64,000 nt of DNA from positions 186,001-250,000 of the forward strand of contig NZ_QCXX01000005.1 of NCBI RefSeq assembly GCF_003071065.1. The letters run 5' to 3'. This DNA comes from Sphingobacterium athyrii (GTDB taxonomy: Bacteria; Bacteroidota; Bacteroidia; Sphingobacteriales; Sphingobacteriaceae). A program made the translations under genes and the position numbers. Shown here one piece after another: positions 16,688 to 25,409 of this stretch; within the stretch, counting starts at the first letter, position 1, and the number at the start of each line of letters is the position of its first letter. The notes beneath the pieces were generated by a model. It saw only the letters and a program-made list of their open reading frames with translations. It did no database searches and was not told the DNA's origin.

Positions 16688-18198
16688 CTTACTCCCAGTT
16701 TTTTTAACATAAAATCCACCCCTAATTGAATGTCTTTAATATTAAAGACGAAACCCAAAACAACAAACAAAATAACTTCTATCAAACTAATTACAACCAC
16801 GCGCATTATGTAGGAGTTTATAGAGAATTGATGAAATAAAAGCGAAGAAAGTAATGCTAATCCAATCGTTACTATACCGAGGTAAATGATAAATTTTATA
16901 AATAATCTAATTACTAGCGACTTATTATAAGGATAATACGTAAACATAAATATCGCAGCAAAAAGATGAGAAAATAGAATACTAAAAGGAAAAATTTCGA
17001 CGCCAAACTTATTAACAAGAGTTACATTTAAAATAATAACTGTTAACTGGGTCATTGTACCTGATAATGCATTCATTTTGTTTTTACCAATAGCTAACAT
17101 ACAGGTCCCAAAAACAACGTAAAGAAAAACTGTAAAAGCCGCCAGGGAATAATATTTATTTAGTTTAATAATCTCAAGTAAGGAATCGTGGTCTACGGCA
17201 GATTTACCATAAAAAAACATCATTAAATCTCCTGACCCAACAAACATAAAAACACAAAAAAAACCGATTATCAGTAAGCCTAAGCCAAAAGAATCCAAAA
17301 AAGACTTATCAAATTCATTTTTATTGTTATTTACATATAAACGTGTTATTGTTGGTGTCAATACCGTTAATACAACACTAGAGATAATTACATTTATCAT
17401 ATCTGGAAATTTCTTTGCAAAATCTATGATAGAAACGGCACCTGTACCAACTGAAGATATCAACTTCTTTTCAACTATGCTATTAATCTGACCTATTAAA
17501 TATGGCACGAACAGCGGCAAAGCAAACAGAAAAAAAATTCTGAAATATGTAAACTTAGGTCTAAACTTTTTGAAAAGCGGGATTTTTAATTTTTTTATTT
17601 TATAAAAGATAAAGAAAATAAGTATAAATAAACTGACCATCGAGGCTACCCATAAAACATATATTCCCAACCTATCTACAAAAAAGACCAATATAAGAAT
17701 ATTTATGATTTGGGAACAAAAACTGGCTATTTCTGGTACAATAAATGAATCAAAGGCATTCAAAATAGATATACCAATTAGAGACGCTTGATTAACAAGT
17801 AAAATTGGGGCAACTAAACGTAACATCTCAACCAACTGTTGCCTTCGTTCGACACTATACCCTGTTGATATGATGTCTACAAAGGAATCTGTAAACAAAA
17901 ATAGTATAAATACTACCAAACATGAGAACAAAAACATGTAAAACAGCAACGACTGCGTAGCTGAAATAGCCTTTGCATAGCCATCTGTTTCTTTTATGGT
18001 GACAAATTTTGCTCGAAAAACGTCATTCAAAGGCCCCCAAATCGCAGCATCTAAAGTGAGCACAAGAGAAAAAGATAATAACCAAATATCCTTTTCCATA
18101 GATACACCAAAATATTTCGCAATCAAGGTATAAGAATACAGTGATATAGGTATTTTTAAAAGTTTAAGCAAAAACAGAAGAGTGGAAATACGTCTCAA
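16684..18198 (-). CDS. Polysaccharide flippase (Wzx/MurJ-like, MOP superfamily)
   Basis: Moves lipid-linked repeat units across the inner membrane. The 504-residue protein has about 14 hydrophobic segments and the N-terminal pattern YFGVSMEKDIWLLSFSL followed by AIWGPLNDVFRAKFV, close to the MurJ/MviN branch of the family. There is no in-frame ATG before residue 34, which lies after the first membrane segment, so the TTG at 18196-18198 is the likely start. It lies nine bases past the upstream stop codon. With the polymerase gene 4 kb away it defines a Wzx/Wzy-dependent pathway. A true lipid II flippase is less likely in this context. Confidence 0.85.
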   Translation of the reverse strand: MRRISTLLFLLKLLKIPISLYSYTLIAKYFGVSMEKDIWLLSFSLVLTLDAAIWGPLNDVFRAKFVTIKETDGYAKAISATQSLLFYMFLFSCLVVFILFLFTDSFVDIISTGYSVERRQQLVEMLRLVAPILLVNQASLIGISILNAFDSFIVPEIASFCSQIINILILVFFVDRLGIYVLWVASMVSLFILIFFIFYKIKKLKIPLFKKFRPKFTYFRIFFLFALPLFVPYLIGQINSIVEKKLISSVGTGAVSIIDFAKKFPDMINVIISSVVLTVLTPTITRLYVNNNKNEFDKSFLDSFGLGLLIIGFFCVFMFVGSGDLMMFFYGKSAVDHDSLLEIIKLNKYYSLAAFTVFLYVVFGTCMLAIGKNKMNALSGTMTQLTVIILNVTLVNKFGVEIFPFSILFSHLFAAIFMFTYYPYNKSLVIRLFIKFIIYLGIVTIGLALLSSLLFHQFSINSYIMRVVVISLIEVILFVVLGFVFNIKDIQLGVDFMLKKLGVR

Positions 18199-18207
18199 AG
18201 TATGAAT

Positions 18208-19173
18208 TTATGTAAGAAAAACTGTTTTAAACTTTTGCATCACATTAGCAGGAGAAAATTGTTGATATTTTTCTTTCGCAGATTTTTCCAAACTACCTGA
18301 CGTCAAAATTGATTTCAATTCCCTCTCAGAACTATAATAATAAGCATCATCGCCTAAAATTTCAATGTGAGATCGTTCAGGCGAGTTTCTATACGTTATT
18401 ATTGGAACATCGCGTATGGCGAATTCCCCTATAGCCATTCCAAATGTTTCTCCTCGCGAACGAGCATGTAACATTGCATAACATGTATTCACAAATCTTG
18501 CTTTATATTCCAAATTGGAGTTTGGTGGGAGAAAAAATATATTTTCGTATTTACGATTTCTTTGCCAAAAATATTTTGGTCTCGTAAAATCATCCACTCC
18601 CATAAAAATAAAATAAATATTGCTATTTTCTTTCGCAATGCGCTTAACCGATTTTTGAACAAAATCAATGTCGAAACTATCTGCTCCACCATAATAGCCA
18701 AAAACTCTTGCCGTCGCTGGAATGCCTAAATCTTGATGTAGACTTTTTTCTGTAAATGGGAGATCAATAATATGAGGGACATAAGAGGCTCCCCGGCCTA
18801 CCTCTTTTGCCAACCAATCTGATACGTAAGCATAAACATCACCGTGAGGTTCATTCACTTTAAATACAGCATGTATACAACATTTACATTTGTCTGTGTA
18901 AATCCCATCTTTTTCACCACTCTTGATGGCATAAAATACATCAGGTGTTTCTTGCTGTATGATTACAGCTAGCTCTTCAACTGTCTCATATGATAAAACT
19001 TTGAATCTATTTTTAAACTTCGCAATTGCTGATGCTGAATTATATAAATTAGACCTATTAAATACGATGACGGACTCATTTCCAAGCAATTCAACGTTAT
19101 AATGAGCATAATCATACAAAGCCACAGATGTCCCTCTATAACTTAACTGATTTTCGTGAAAAATAACTTTCAT
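18208..19173 (-). CDS. Glycosyltransferase-like protein (GT-B C-terminal domain)
   Basis: A 321-residue protein beginning IFHENQLSYRGTSVALYDYA, a motif of a small group of capsule glycosyltransferases. The second half has GYYGGADSFDIDF, FMGVDDFTR, IFFLPPNSNLEYKARF and the donor-like ARSRGETFGMAIGEFAIRD, with Glu residues spaced as in E-x7-E. A Cys-rich CKCCIH stretch near residue 100 is unusual. The start codon overlaps the upstream stop (ATGA). Sugar specificity is unknown. Confidence 0.78.
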   Translation of the reverse strand: MKVIFHENQLSYRGTSVALYDYAHYNVELLGNESVIVFNRSNLYNSASAIAKFKNRFKVLSYETVEELAVIIQQETPDVFYAIKSGEKDGIYTDKCKCCIHAVFKVNEPHGDVYAYVSDWLAKEVGRGASYVPHIIDLPFTEKSLHQDLGIPATARVFGYYGGADSFDIDFVQKSVKRIAKENSNIYFIFMGVDDFTRPKYFWQRNRKYENIFFLPPNSNLEYKARFVNTCYAMLHARSRGETFGMAIGEFAIRDVPIITYRNSPERSHIEILGDDAYYYSSERELKSILTSGSLEKSAKEKYQQFSPANVMQKFKTVFLT

Positions 19174-19961
19174 TTTTTTAATTTTTCTAATATGGTGGCA
19201 GCTTTACCTTTTAGTCGCTGGAAAGTTGAATATTTGATTAAATCTTCGTGTTTAAAAAGCCCCTCCCCATGAGCAACTTTAAAATGTTGCCGAGGCCACC
19301 AAAATGCTATTTTTTGCTCTAGATCAATAGAATCTCCTAAAAAATCTTTAGTGACTTCGATATAAAAATCCCTCTTGAACATACAGGGATTATTTGTCCA
19401 GTTACCATATCGCGAAGTAGTAATAAAATGTTCTTTATACTTCTTAATTTTATCAGGGAATACGACGGCTGGATCTAGCCAGTGTATTGAATCCAATAAA
19501 TGCGGGCTGGTAATCTGATGCCATTCATCATAATAGTCTAATTCTCTACCCTTTAAACTAAAAGAATAGTGTGGATAACCTGGATGTTTACGGTGTCTAT
19601 ATCGAACCACATCAACCCCTTCGTTTAATAAAGAAACACCTTGATTTAATCGTGTAAAAACGACCTCTTTCGGCTCGATTAGCTTCCAATCATGTTCTAA
19701 TAATATGATATGTTCATTTTTTGCTCTGGTCGCAAGCGTAGCAAAAGCTCTACCTATACCAATATTTTCTTCAAATCCTATATAATCAACCTTAAATTTT
19801 TCCGCTATTTTCAAATCTTCGTCCGAAATTTCTTGAAAGAGAACGATAATCTCATCACAAACATCAAATAGTCCATTTTTTTTGTAGGATTTTAGAACGT
19901 TTTTTAAGTTTCTATGGCTTTTCCAGGCCAAAATAGCTATGGTTATTTTTAGTTTATCCAT
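19170..19961 (-). CDS. Glycosyltransferase family 2-like protein with altered DxD site
   Basis: A 263-residue protein. Its start KITIAILAWKSHRNLKNVL, then EIIVLFQEIS, DYIGFEENIGIGRAFATLA and ILLEHDWKLIE follow the order of GT2 motifs, but the metal-binding Asp-x-Asp is replaced by Glu-His-Asp. The second half is rich in aromatic residues (HWLDPAVVFPD, YGNWTNNPCMFKRDFY, FWWPRQHFKVAHGEGLFKHED) and probably forms the acceptor and catalytic region. The ATG at 19959-19961 matches the start of the GT domain; a longer frame to 20033 would overlap the Wzz-like gene. It is the most proximal glycosyltransferase in the operon. Confidence 0.75.
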   Translation of the reverse strand: MDKLKITIAILAWKSHRNLKNVLKSYKKNGLFDVCDEIIVLFQEISDEDLKIAEKFKVDYIGFEENIGIGRAFATLATRAKNEHIILLEHDWKLIEPKEVVFTRLNQGVSLLNEGVDVVRYRHRKHPGYPHYSFSLKGRELDYYDEWHQITSPHLLDSIHWLDPAVVFPDKIKKYKEHFITTSRYGNWTNNPCMFKRDFYIEVTKDFLGDSIDLEQKIAFWWPRQHFKVAHGEGLFKHEDLIKYSTFQRLKGKAATILEKLKK

Positions 19962-19972
19962 ACTTTGATGTC

Positions 19973-21052
19973 CTAATTGAGTTTTGAAGTCCACCAGACA
20001 ACAGAAAAAACAAATACTAAAATAATGGAACAAACTAATCCTCCTATTATCGAATAGGAGAAAACTGAGAATGTTTTTTTATTGATTGGATATCTCGGCT
20101 CATCCAAAATCTCAATCAGCGGAGTTTCTTTCATAAGGCTCATTTTCGTTAACTCTAAATTTTGAACTAATTGGCTCAAAATAGCTTTATTAGTCTCAGC
20201 GGAAAATTGAGATCGTTGGGTTGGCGCAATTCGTTGTGACTGACGGGTTGGATTTAAGTTTGGTGTCGCATCCAAAACTGTTGCCATTGCGCCAATATTG
20301 GCATTCATTACAGCCTTTACAGAGTCAGTCTTATGTTGCAGTATGGAAATATTATCTAAAGACTTCTTTGTTTTTGTTCTTAAATAAAATTCGTTAACTT
20401 GTCTTACCAATGATTCATTAAATTCTTTAGAAAAGATTTCATCAGGAGACTGTATATCAATTTTAAAAATTGCCGACTTTTTATCTAACTTTCCAACGAG
20501 GAGATTGTTCTTATTAATATCCAAAACGACTTTTTGTAAAATACTATCTCTAGATCGCTGTTGGCTCGGATCTTCGTTAATCTTAAAGTTTATAGCTGTT
20601 CGTTTTGCCGATTTATCGTCTTCCTTATCTTTAGAGGCAAATAGATTTAGATATCTATCTATCAATAATAAAGAACTGTCGCTTGGAGATGGTAATAACA
20701 ATGTCGCCTCGAGCATCTTTCTAGATTTATAAAGTTCTAGAAGATTATCCCCTTGAAAAATACCTTCATTTCCATTACCCAAATCTACCCCCATCATTGA
20801 GGCAATACCAGCGTATTGTCCCAAACCGTTCCCCTTATCCCCACCCTCCAATACAAAGGTTGTGGTAGCCGTATAAATTGCTTTTTGCTTAGTAGCGTAA
20901 AAAAACCCAATAGCTCCACCCAATATACCAACGATAATTATAATATACCATTTAGACAGTAAATATTTTAGCCAAGACTGAAATTTACCCAACAGTTCCT
21001 TTAACGAAATTTCATCAACTTGATTTTCCTGAATATTTTGTGAATTTTTCAT
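19973..21052 (-). CDS. Wzz-like chain-length/export protein (no kinase domain)
   Basis: Controls polymer length and links inner-membrane assembly to export. The 359-residue protein has an N-terminal cytoplasmic stretch, membrane segment 1 (about residues 37-56, WYIIIIVGILGGAIGFFYAT), a periplasmic domain with coiled-coil-rich regions, and membrane segment 2 near the C-terminus (about 330-352). A proline-containing EILDEPRYPINKK block just before segment 2 is the typical Wzz motif. It ends 5-10 residues later, so the tyrosine-kinase domain of Wzc/BY-kinases is absent. Start at 21050-21052, four bases after the export gene's stop. Confidence 0.9.
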   Translation of the reverse strand: MKNSQNIQENQVDEISLKELLGKFQSWLKYLLSKWYIIIIVGILGGAIGFFYATKQKAIYTATTTFVLEGGDKGNGLGQYAGIASMMGVDLGNGNEGIFQGDNLLELYKSRKMLEATLLLPSPSDSSLLLIDRYLNLFASKDKEDDKSAKRTAINFKINEDPSQQRSRDSILQKVVLDINKNNLLVGKLDKKSAIFKIDIQSPDEIFSKEFNESLVRQVNEFYLRTKTKKSLDNISILQHKTDSVKAVMNANIGAMATVLDATPNLNPTRQSQRIAPTQRSQFSAETNKAILSQLVQNLELTKMSLMKETPLIEILDEPRYPINKKTFSVFSYSIIGGLVCSIILVFVFSVVWWTSKLN

Positions 21053-21056
21053 TATT

Positions 21057-23585
21057 CTAGCGTAACAATGATACAATAATAGCCGCCAACGAAGCAATTC
21101 CGGTCCCTAGCCCAACCCACCCCTGCGCACTCATACGCTCTCTTGGGGCGCGCTTAGGGACAATGATCTCAGCACCAGGCCTTACATCGGGATAACCACC
21201 AGCTTTACCCTTTACGGAACCATTCGCATACTGTATAAAAACACGTTTTTTCAATGCATTGTCCGTAAATCCTCCAGCTTGATTAATATAATATTTCAGG
21301 TTTTTGCCTTTGACATACACCACATTATTGGGATTTAGGACCTCACCTACTACTTTCACCGTTTCCAGTTCTTTTGGCACGTTGATAATATCACCATCCA
21401 AAACTAGAAGATCACCCTTTTCATAAGGCTTTTCCAGAATTTTATTCAACTCAATTCCGACAAGGTTACTCGGCTCAACATCATCAGCCGACATCCCTTG
21501 CTGTGATACTTTGGCAAGTGCTTTATTTTTTGCCCGTGAACTGTTTCCATCCTCGTCGTTTTCTTGTTCTTGTTTGTTATTCTTTTCTTTTCCGTCCTGG
21601 TTCAGACTATCTTGCTCCAATTCTTTTTTCAAACGTTCTTTTTCTTTCCTTTCCTCTGCTTTTAATTTAGACATACCGGTACGTCTTAACGAAGCGCCTT
21701 CTGTATAAGCATAAGTAGTCAATCCGCCGGCCCGCTTGATGATATCGGAAATACGTTCGTCCTCGCGCGAAATGGTATAAATACCAGGGTATAATACCTC
21801 GCCCTCAATGGTCACCTGCCGTTGGGTACGAAAACCGGCATCTCCTAATACAGAAATCACGTCGTAAGGCTGTAAAGCTATTGTCGGATCGGTCAGCATG
21901 CCATCTTTGATATCAACTAAAATGGTTTGCGAAGAACTGTGATCCTCAGCATTGCGCCGTTTTAATCTTCGGGCAATCTCTACGCGTGCATTTTTTGCTG
22001 CTTCAGTCAGCCCGCCAGCTTTTTGAATCACATCCCCCAGAGTAGCATTACTGGCGAAAGGCAGATCCCCCGGAAAACGGACCTCACCCTGAACAGTAAA
22101 TTTATACTCATCACGCAGATCAAAAATAGAAGCGATTTCAATTTTATCCTCACGCTTTAACGGAATATCCGCGGCTGTTCCGGCCAATACTTCACGTACA
22201 TTAAAATTAATTAGTTCAGCGGTATTATTGCTCTGTAAGCGGTTGATAATACCACGTTCCAAAAAGGCATCCTCACGCACACCATCGGCCATTTCAAGAA
22301 CTTGTTTCAATGTCAATCCCGGTTCCAGCCCAAAAATACCCGGACGGAATACTGCACCCAGGACAGATACGCGATTAGCATAACGCTCCAATATCGGCTC
22401 GACAATATATTGATCTCCGCCCTTGGGCGTGTAATTTGCAAATTGATCAGCATATACATCCTGTACACTACGCTCACGGCCTGTTGTTTGCAATACTTTA
22501 ATCTTCGCTGTATAGGCATTCTCCGTGAAATCGCCTGCATACCGCAAGATATCGGCTAATGACTCCCCCGCGACCGTCTCAAAAATAGCTGGTCGTTTTA
22601 CTTCACCTTCAAACTGCACCCGCGCACCATAGACAGGAATATGGATAATATCTTGATCCTGTAAACGAATATTGCCCTGTTGTATACCGTTGGCCAAAAA
22701 ATCATAGACATCAATCGTACTAACGACGCGGTTGGCACGAATAACTTGGATCTGACGATAGGTACCATTTTTATTAGGACCACCCGAAGCGTAAAGTGCA
22801 TTAAACACCGTGGCTAAAGACGGTAGGCTATAAGTACCCGGTTTTGTCACAGCACCAGTCAAAGTAACCCGGATTGTACGGATATTACCGATGGTAACAC
22901 TGACATTGGTTCTTCCCGAACGGATCGCTGGATAGGTGTCACTCAAACGTTGTTCGATCTTGCTTTTTGCGGCAGCAATGGATAAGCCCGCAACATTAAT
23001 CTGCCCCACATATTCCACCTTGATCATTCCATCTGGGCTGACAGGTAATTGATAAGAAGCCTCATTATCACCTGTGATGTCCAATAAGATCTCATCATCG
23101 GGTCCAATGATATAGGAGCTCGGTGTGGCCATCCGAAGATTGGGTTCGAAAGTAATGCTATTATTTTTAAACAGATCCGCGCCAAAAATCTTTAGTTTCC
23201 CATCGTCTTGCTGAACGGAGTCTTGATTATTGGTCCGTTTATTTTGTAGGGAATCAGCTGTGCTTGTTCCTCCCACCTGACGACCAACTGCGCGCCCTGT
23301 GGTAACGGTAGAATGATTTCGCTGCGATTGATCGGGTTGCTGCTTTTTACGTTTAATTTTCGCCAAACGATCTTTAAGCTTTTGCACTTCAACAGCAGCC
23401 ACCCCCTGTGCACGTGCAAAGCCATCCAGTTGGCTTTCGTCATAACCCATTAAGGCAGCTTGTTTTACGTATTGCTCTATCTGTGCATCTGTCAGATTAT
23501 CTACTTTGATATTGGCAGGATTGGTCTGTGCGCATACTGAGCCCACAAATCCGATCATGCAAAACCATAATACTATTTTTTTCAT
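21057..23585 (-). CDS. SLBB-domain polysaccharide export protein (Wza-like, large)
   Basis: Forms or contributes to the outer-membrane or periplasmic export conduit. The 842-residue product has a signal peptide ending in VCAQ (about residue 20), a coiled basic stretch, then a polysaccharide-export domain (about residues 150-240: YIIGPDDEILLDITGD...SPDGMIKVEYVGQINVAGLS). Several SLBB domains follow, recognisable by repeated VxGEVxxPG blocks (VTLTGAVTKPGTY, FEGEVKRPAIF, VLGAVFRPGIF, VQGEVRFPGDL, IEGEVLYPGIY, VVGEVLNPNN). An unusual highly charged insert (about 635-690, Lys/Glu/Asn-rich) separates the last two. The C-terminus has a hydrophobic GWVGLGTGIASLAAIIVSLL segment. First gene of the long minus-strand operon. 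Confidence 0.92.
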   Translation of the reverse strand: MKKIVLWFCMIGFVGSVCAQTNPANIKVDNLTDAQIEQYVKQAALMGYDESQLDGFARAQGVAAVEVQKLKDRLAKIKRKKQQPDQSQRNHSTVTTGRAVGRQVGGTSTADSLQNKRTNNQDSVQQDDGKLKIFGADLFKNNSITFEPNLRMATPSSYIIGPDDEILLDITGDNEASYQLPVSPDGMIKVEYVGQINVAGLSIAAAKSKIEQRLSDTYPAIRSGRTNVSVTIGNIRTIRVTLTGAVTKPGTYSLPSLATVFNALYASGGPNKNGTYRQIQVIRANRVVSTIDVYDFLANGIQQGNIRLQDQDIIHIPVYGARVQFEGEVKRPAIFETVAGESLADILRYAGDFTENAYTAKIKVLQTTGRERSVQDVYADQFANYTPKGGDQYIVEPILERYANRVSVLGAVFRPGIFGLEPGLTLKQVLEMADGVREDAFLERGIINRLQSNNTAELINFNVREVLAGTAADIPLKREDKIEIASIFDLRDEYKFTVQGEVRFPGDLPFASNATLGDVIQKAGGLTEAAKNARVEIARRLKRRNAEDHSSSQTILVDIKDGMLTDPTIALQPYDVISVLGDAGFRTQRQVTIEGEVLYPGIYTISREDERISDIIKRAGGLTTYAYTEGASLRRTGMSKLKAEERKEKERLKKELEQDSLNQDGKEKNNKQEQENDEDGNSSRAKNKALAKVSQQGMSADDVEPSNLVGIELNKILEKPYEKGDLLVLDGDIINVPKELETVKVVGEVLNPNNVVYVKGKNLKYYINQAGGFTDNALKKRVFIQYANGSVKGKAGGYPDVRPGAEIIVPKRAPRERMSAQGWVGLGTGIASLAAIIVSLLR

Positions 23586-23889
23586 TCGATATATTGGCGT
23601 TTGCCGCAAAATTAGTAAAACTATTTAATTAAATCGTTTAAAATATTTACACCAGAGGGCTTAAACTGGCATGAAAGCGTTCTTTACGCTTTTCTTAAAT
23701 CCTCCACTATTCAGGCTTCTAACGTAAAAGACGGTTCTTTTGCTACGTATGGTTCCCTGTTCAATTAAATATCATTGATTTAATCGTCTTTTAAAGCAAC
23801 TCAGTGACCAGGAACACTTAATGCGGACAATTCTGCCAATGGAATCCTGAAAGTTTTATTAACTTAGCGAAGTTAAGCATTAAATTAGC
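23586..23889. promoter_or_regulatory. Divergent intergenic region between the export operon and the PqqD/ABC cluster
   Basis: In 304 bases there is a minus-strand TAATTTTG at 23607-23614 that fits the -7 element of Bacteroidota promoters, 22 bases before the export gene; no TTTG sits at the right spacing. Three inverted repeats are visible: AAAGCGT-5-ACGCTTT (23674-23692), TAAAAGACG (23726-23734) with CGTCTTTTA (23786-23794), and TTAACTT-4-AAGTTAA (23859-23876) close to the plus-strand start. These could be operators or leader hairpins. No promoter for the plus gene was identified. Confidence 0.5.
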
Positions 23890-24804
23890 ATGAAAAGTTC
23901 AACTCTTGGTTTTTGGTTACCGATGGGCCTGATCATAGGCCAGCTGTGGGCCTGCAACGGAAGTAATAATTCAAAAAAGGAAAGTAACGAAACAACGCCG
24001 CAAAAGGCAAGTATAACAAGTACTGCTGACAGCAGTCTGCTGCATTTCTGGGACAAATTTGACATGAACGATACAACGCAGGTGAAGAATCCGGACATCG
24101 GCGAGCAACAACTGGCTAATTTTATCGATCTGTTGTCGAAAACACCTGATTCGACCATGCGGGATAAGGCGGTAGACCTGATGCTGGACAAAGCCAAATC
24201 CAATCGGCCGAGTTTTGACCATTTCATTAAACTCTATGAGCGTTACCTATATGATGGCAATTCACCCATGCGGAATGACATTGTCTATGAGTCGGTGCTA
24301 CGCTATCTAATCAAAACGGATCTGCTGTCGGATCTGGAAAAAGAGGCTTATCGGCCGATCTACAAATTGATACTACGCAATAAAGTAGGACAGCCTGCAG
24401 AGGACTTCAATTACGAGCTGGCCAATGGCAAAAAACAGAAACTATCACAGACAAAAGCAAAATATACCTTTCTGATCTTTTACGACCCAGAGTGTTCACA
24501 TTGCAAAGAAACCATCCATCAGCTCCGCGATACGCCAGAATTGGTCCAGCTGTTTGAACAACGACAGGTGCAGGTGCTGGCCATTGACCCTTGGGGCGAC
24601 CGCAACAAATGGAAGGATTATATACCCGAAATTTCCGAAAAATGGATCAACGGTTTTGACAGCGAGAGCAAGATCTTATCGTTCAATCTATATGATCTCA
24701 AAGCTTCGCCAACCATCTATCTTCTGGATGAAAACAAGAAAGTGTTATTGAAAGACACTTACCTGCAACCGGTGATTCAATATTTTGTACAACCCAATCA
24801 ATAG
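23890..24804 (+). CDS. DUF5106/TlpA-like thioredoxin-fold lipoprotein
   Basis: A 304-residue lipoprotein: signal peptide with lipobox LWAC (Cys22), then a Ser/Asn/Lys-rich linker. Residues 45-170 are a helical domain resembling DUF5106 (LLHFWDKFDMNDTT, RDKAVDLMLDKA, RYLYDGNSPMRND). Residues 175-300 are a TlpA-type thioredoxin fold with the redox motif DPECSHCKE (Cys-Ser-His-Cys) and the cis-proline loop ASPTIYLLDE. Expected to act in the periplasm on disulfides of partner proteins or peptides. It is the first gene of a five-gene plus-strand cluster, three bases before the peptidase gene, so it probably serves that cluster. Confidence 0.88.
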   Translation: MKSSTLGFWLPMGLIIGQLWACNGSNNSKKESNETTPQKASITSTADSSLLHFWDKFDMNDTTQVKNPDIGEQQLANFIDLLSKTPDSTMRDKAVDLMLDKAKSNRPSFDHFIKLYERYLYDGNSPMRNDIVYESVLRYLIKTDLLSDLEKEAYRPIYKLILRNKVGQPAEDFNYELANGKKQKLSQTKAKYTFLIFYDPECSHCKETIHQLRDTPELVQLFEQRQVQVLAIDPWGDRNKWKDYIPEISEKWINGFDSESKILSFNLYDLKASPTIYLLDENKKVLLKDTYLQPVIQYFVQPNQ

Positions 24805-24807
24805 GAT

Positions 24808-25278
24808 ATGACCGAACATTCGGAGGACAATAAGACACGTATCATTTCCAATGCGCTTTATTTTAGCGAAGTACAACGTATGCTGGATGAAGGTAAGGAG
24901 GTCCGTATCCGTATCAAAGGGGGCAGCATGCGCCCATTTATTCAGGATGGCGATAGTATCTTGCTACAGGCTTACCGTGGCGGGGCTCTGCAGCCAGGCA
25001 GTAACCTACTGGCCAGGCATCAGGGAAAGTATGTTTTTCACCGCTATGTGGGGAAGAAAAATGGACAGATCGTCCTGGCCGGGGACGGCAATCTCGTGCT
25101 ACGGGAGTATATAGATCCCATAGATATTATTGCTGTCGCTTTGGTTCACTTTCCGCAAAATTCACCGAAGGAAATAAATTTAAATCACAGCCGGGCAAGA
25201 TTCCGCGGCCTAGCCTGGTATCATATCCGTCTGCTTCGACGGGTTGTGGCAAAATTGAACCGCATGGCACAGCCGTAA
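24808..25278 (+). CDS. S24/S26 family peptidase, Ser/His type
   Basis: A 156-residue protein of the signal-peptidase-like S24/S26 superfamily. Box B is RIKGGSMRPFIQDGD with the nucleophile candidate Ser40. The position of the bacterial catalytic Lys is instead VFHRYV, giving His78, followed by the GDGN box (Asp93), as in SipW and ER-type signal peptidases. There is no clear N-terminal membrane anchor, and the C-terminus is strongly basic, so it may be soluble or peripheral. Proteins of this kind occur beside PqqD-like proteins in peptide-modification loci of Bacteroidota. A leader-cleaving role is plausible but unproven. Confidence 0.82.
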   Translation: MTEHSEDNKTRIISNALYFSEVQRMLDEGKEVRIRIKGGSMRPFIQDGDSILLQAYRGGALQPGSNLLARHQGKYVFHRYVGKKNGQIVLAGDGNLVLREYIDPIDIIAVALVHFPQNSPKEINLNHSRARFRGLAWYHIRLLRRVVAKLNRMAQP

Positions 25279-25409
25279 AACAAATTATGCTGATGAAAAA
25301 TAATTATTAACTTTGGTTTTATTTATTCTATTTTGTCCTAACATATCCTTTTTCCATGAACATAACATCCGAAAACAGGATATGACCATTAAAAACAGAT
25401 AATTTACAT

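Noticed and set aside
16684..18198. Housekeeping lipid II flippase (murJ)
   Set aside because: Its place inside an overlapping glycosyltransferase run favours a polysaccharide flippase despite MurJ-like motifs.
22302..22559. Small plus-strand frames opposite the export gene
   Set aside because: Antisense to a continuous well-conserved SLBB protein.
25279..25409. Precursor peptide in the gap before the PqqD gene
   Set aside because: Only reading frames shorter than 10 codons are present, none with a leader-like pattern.
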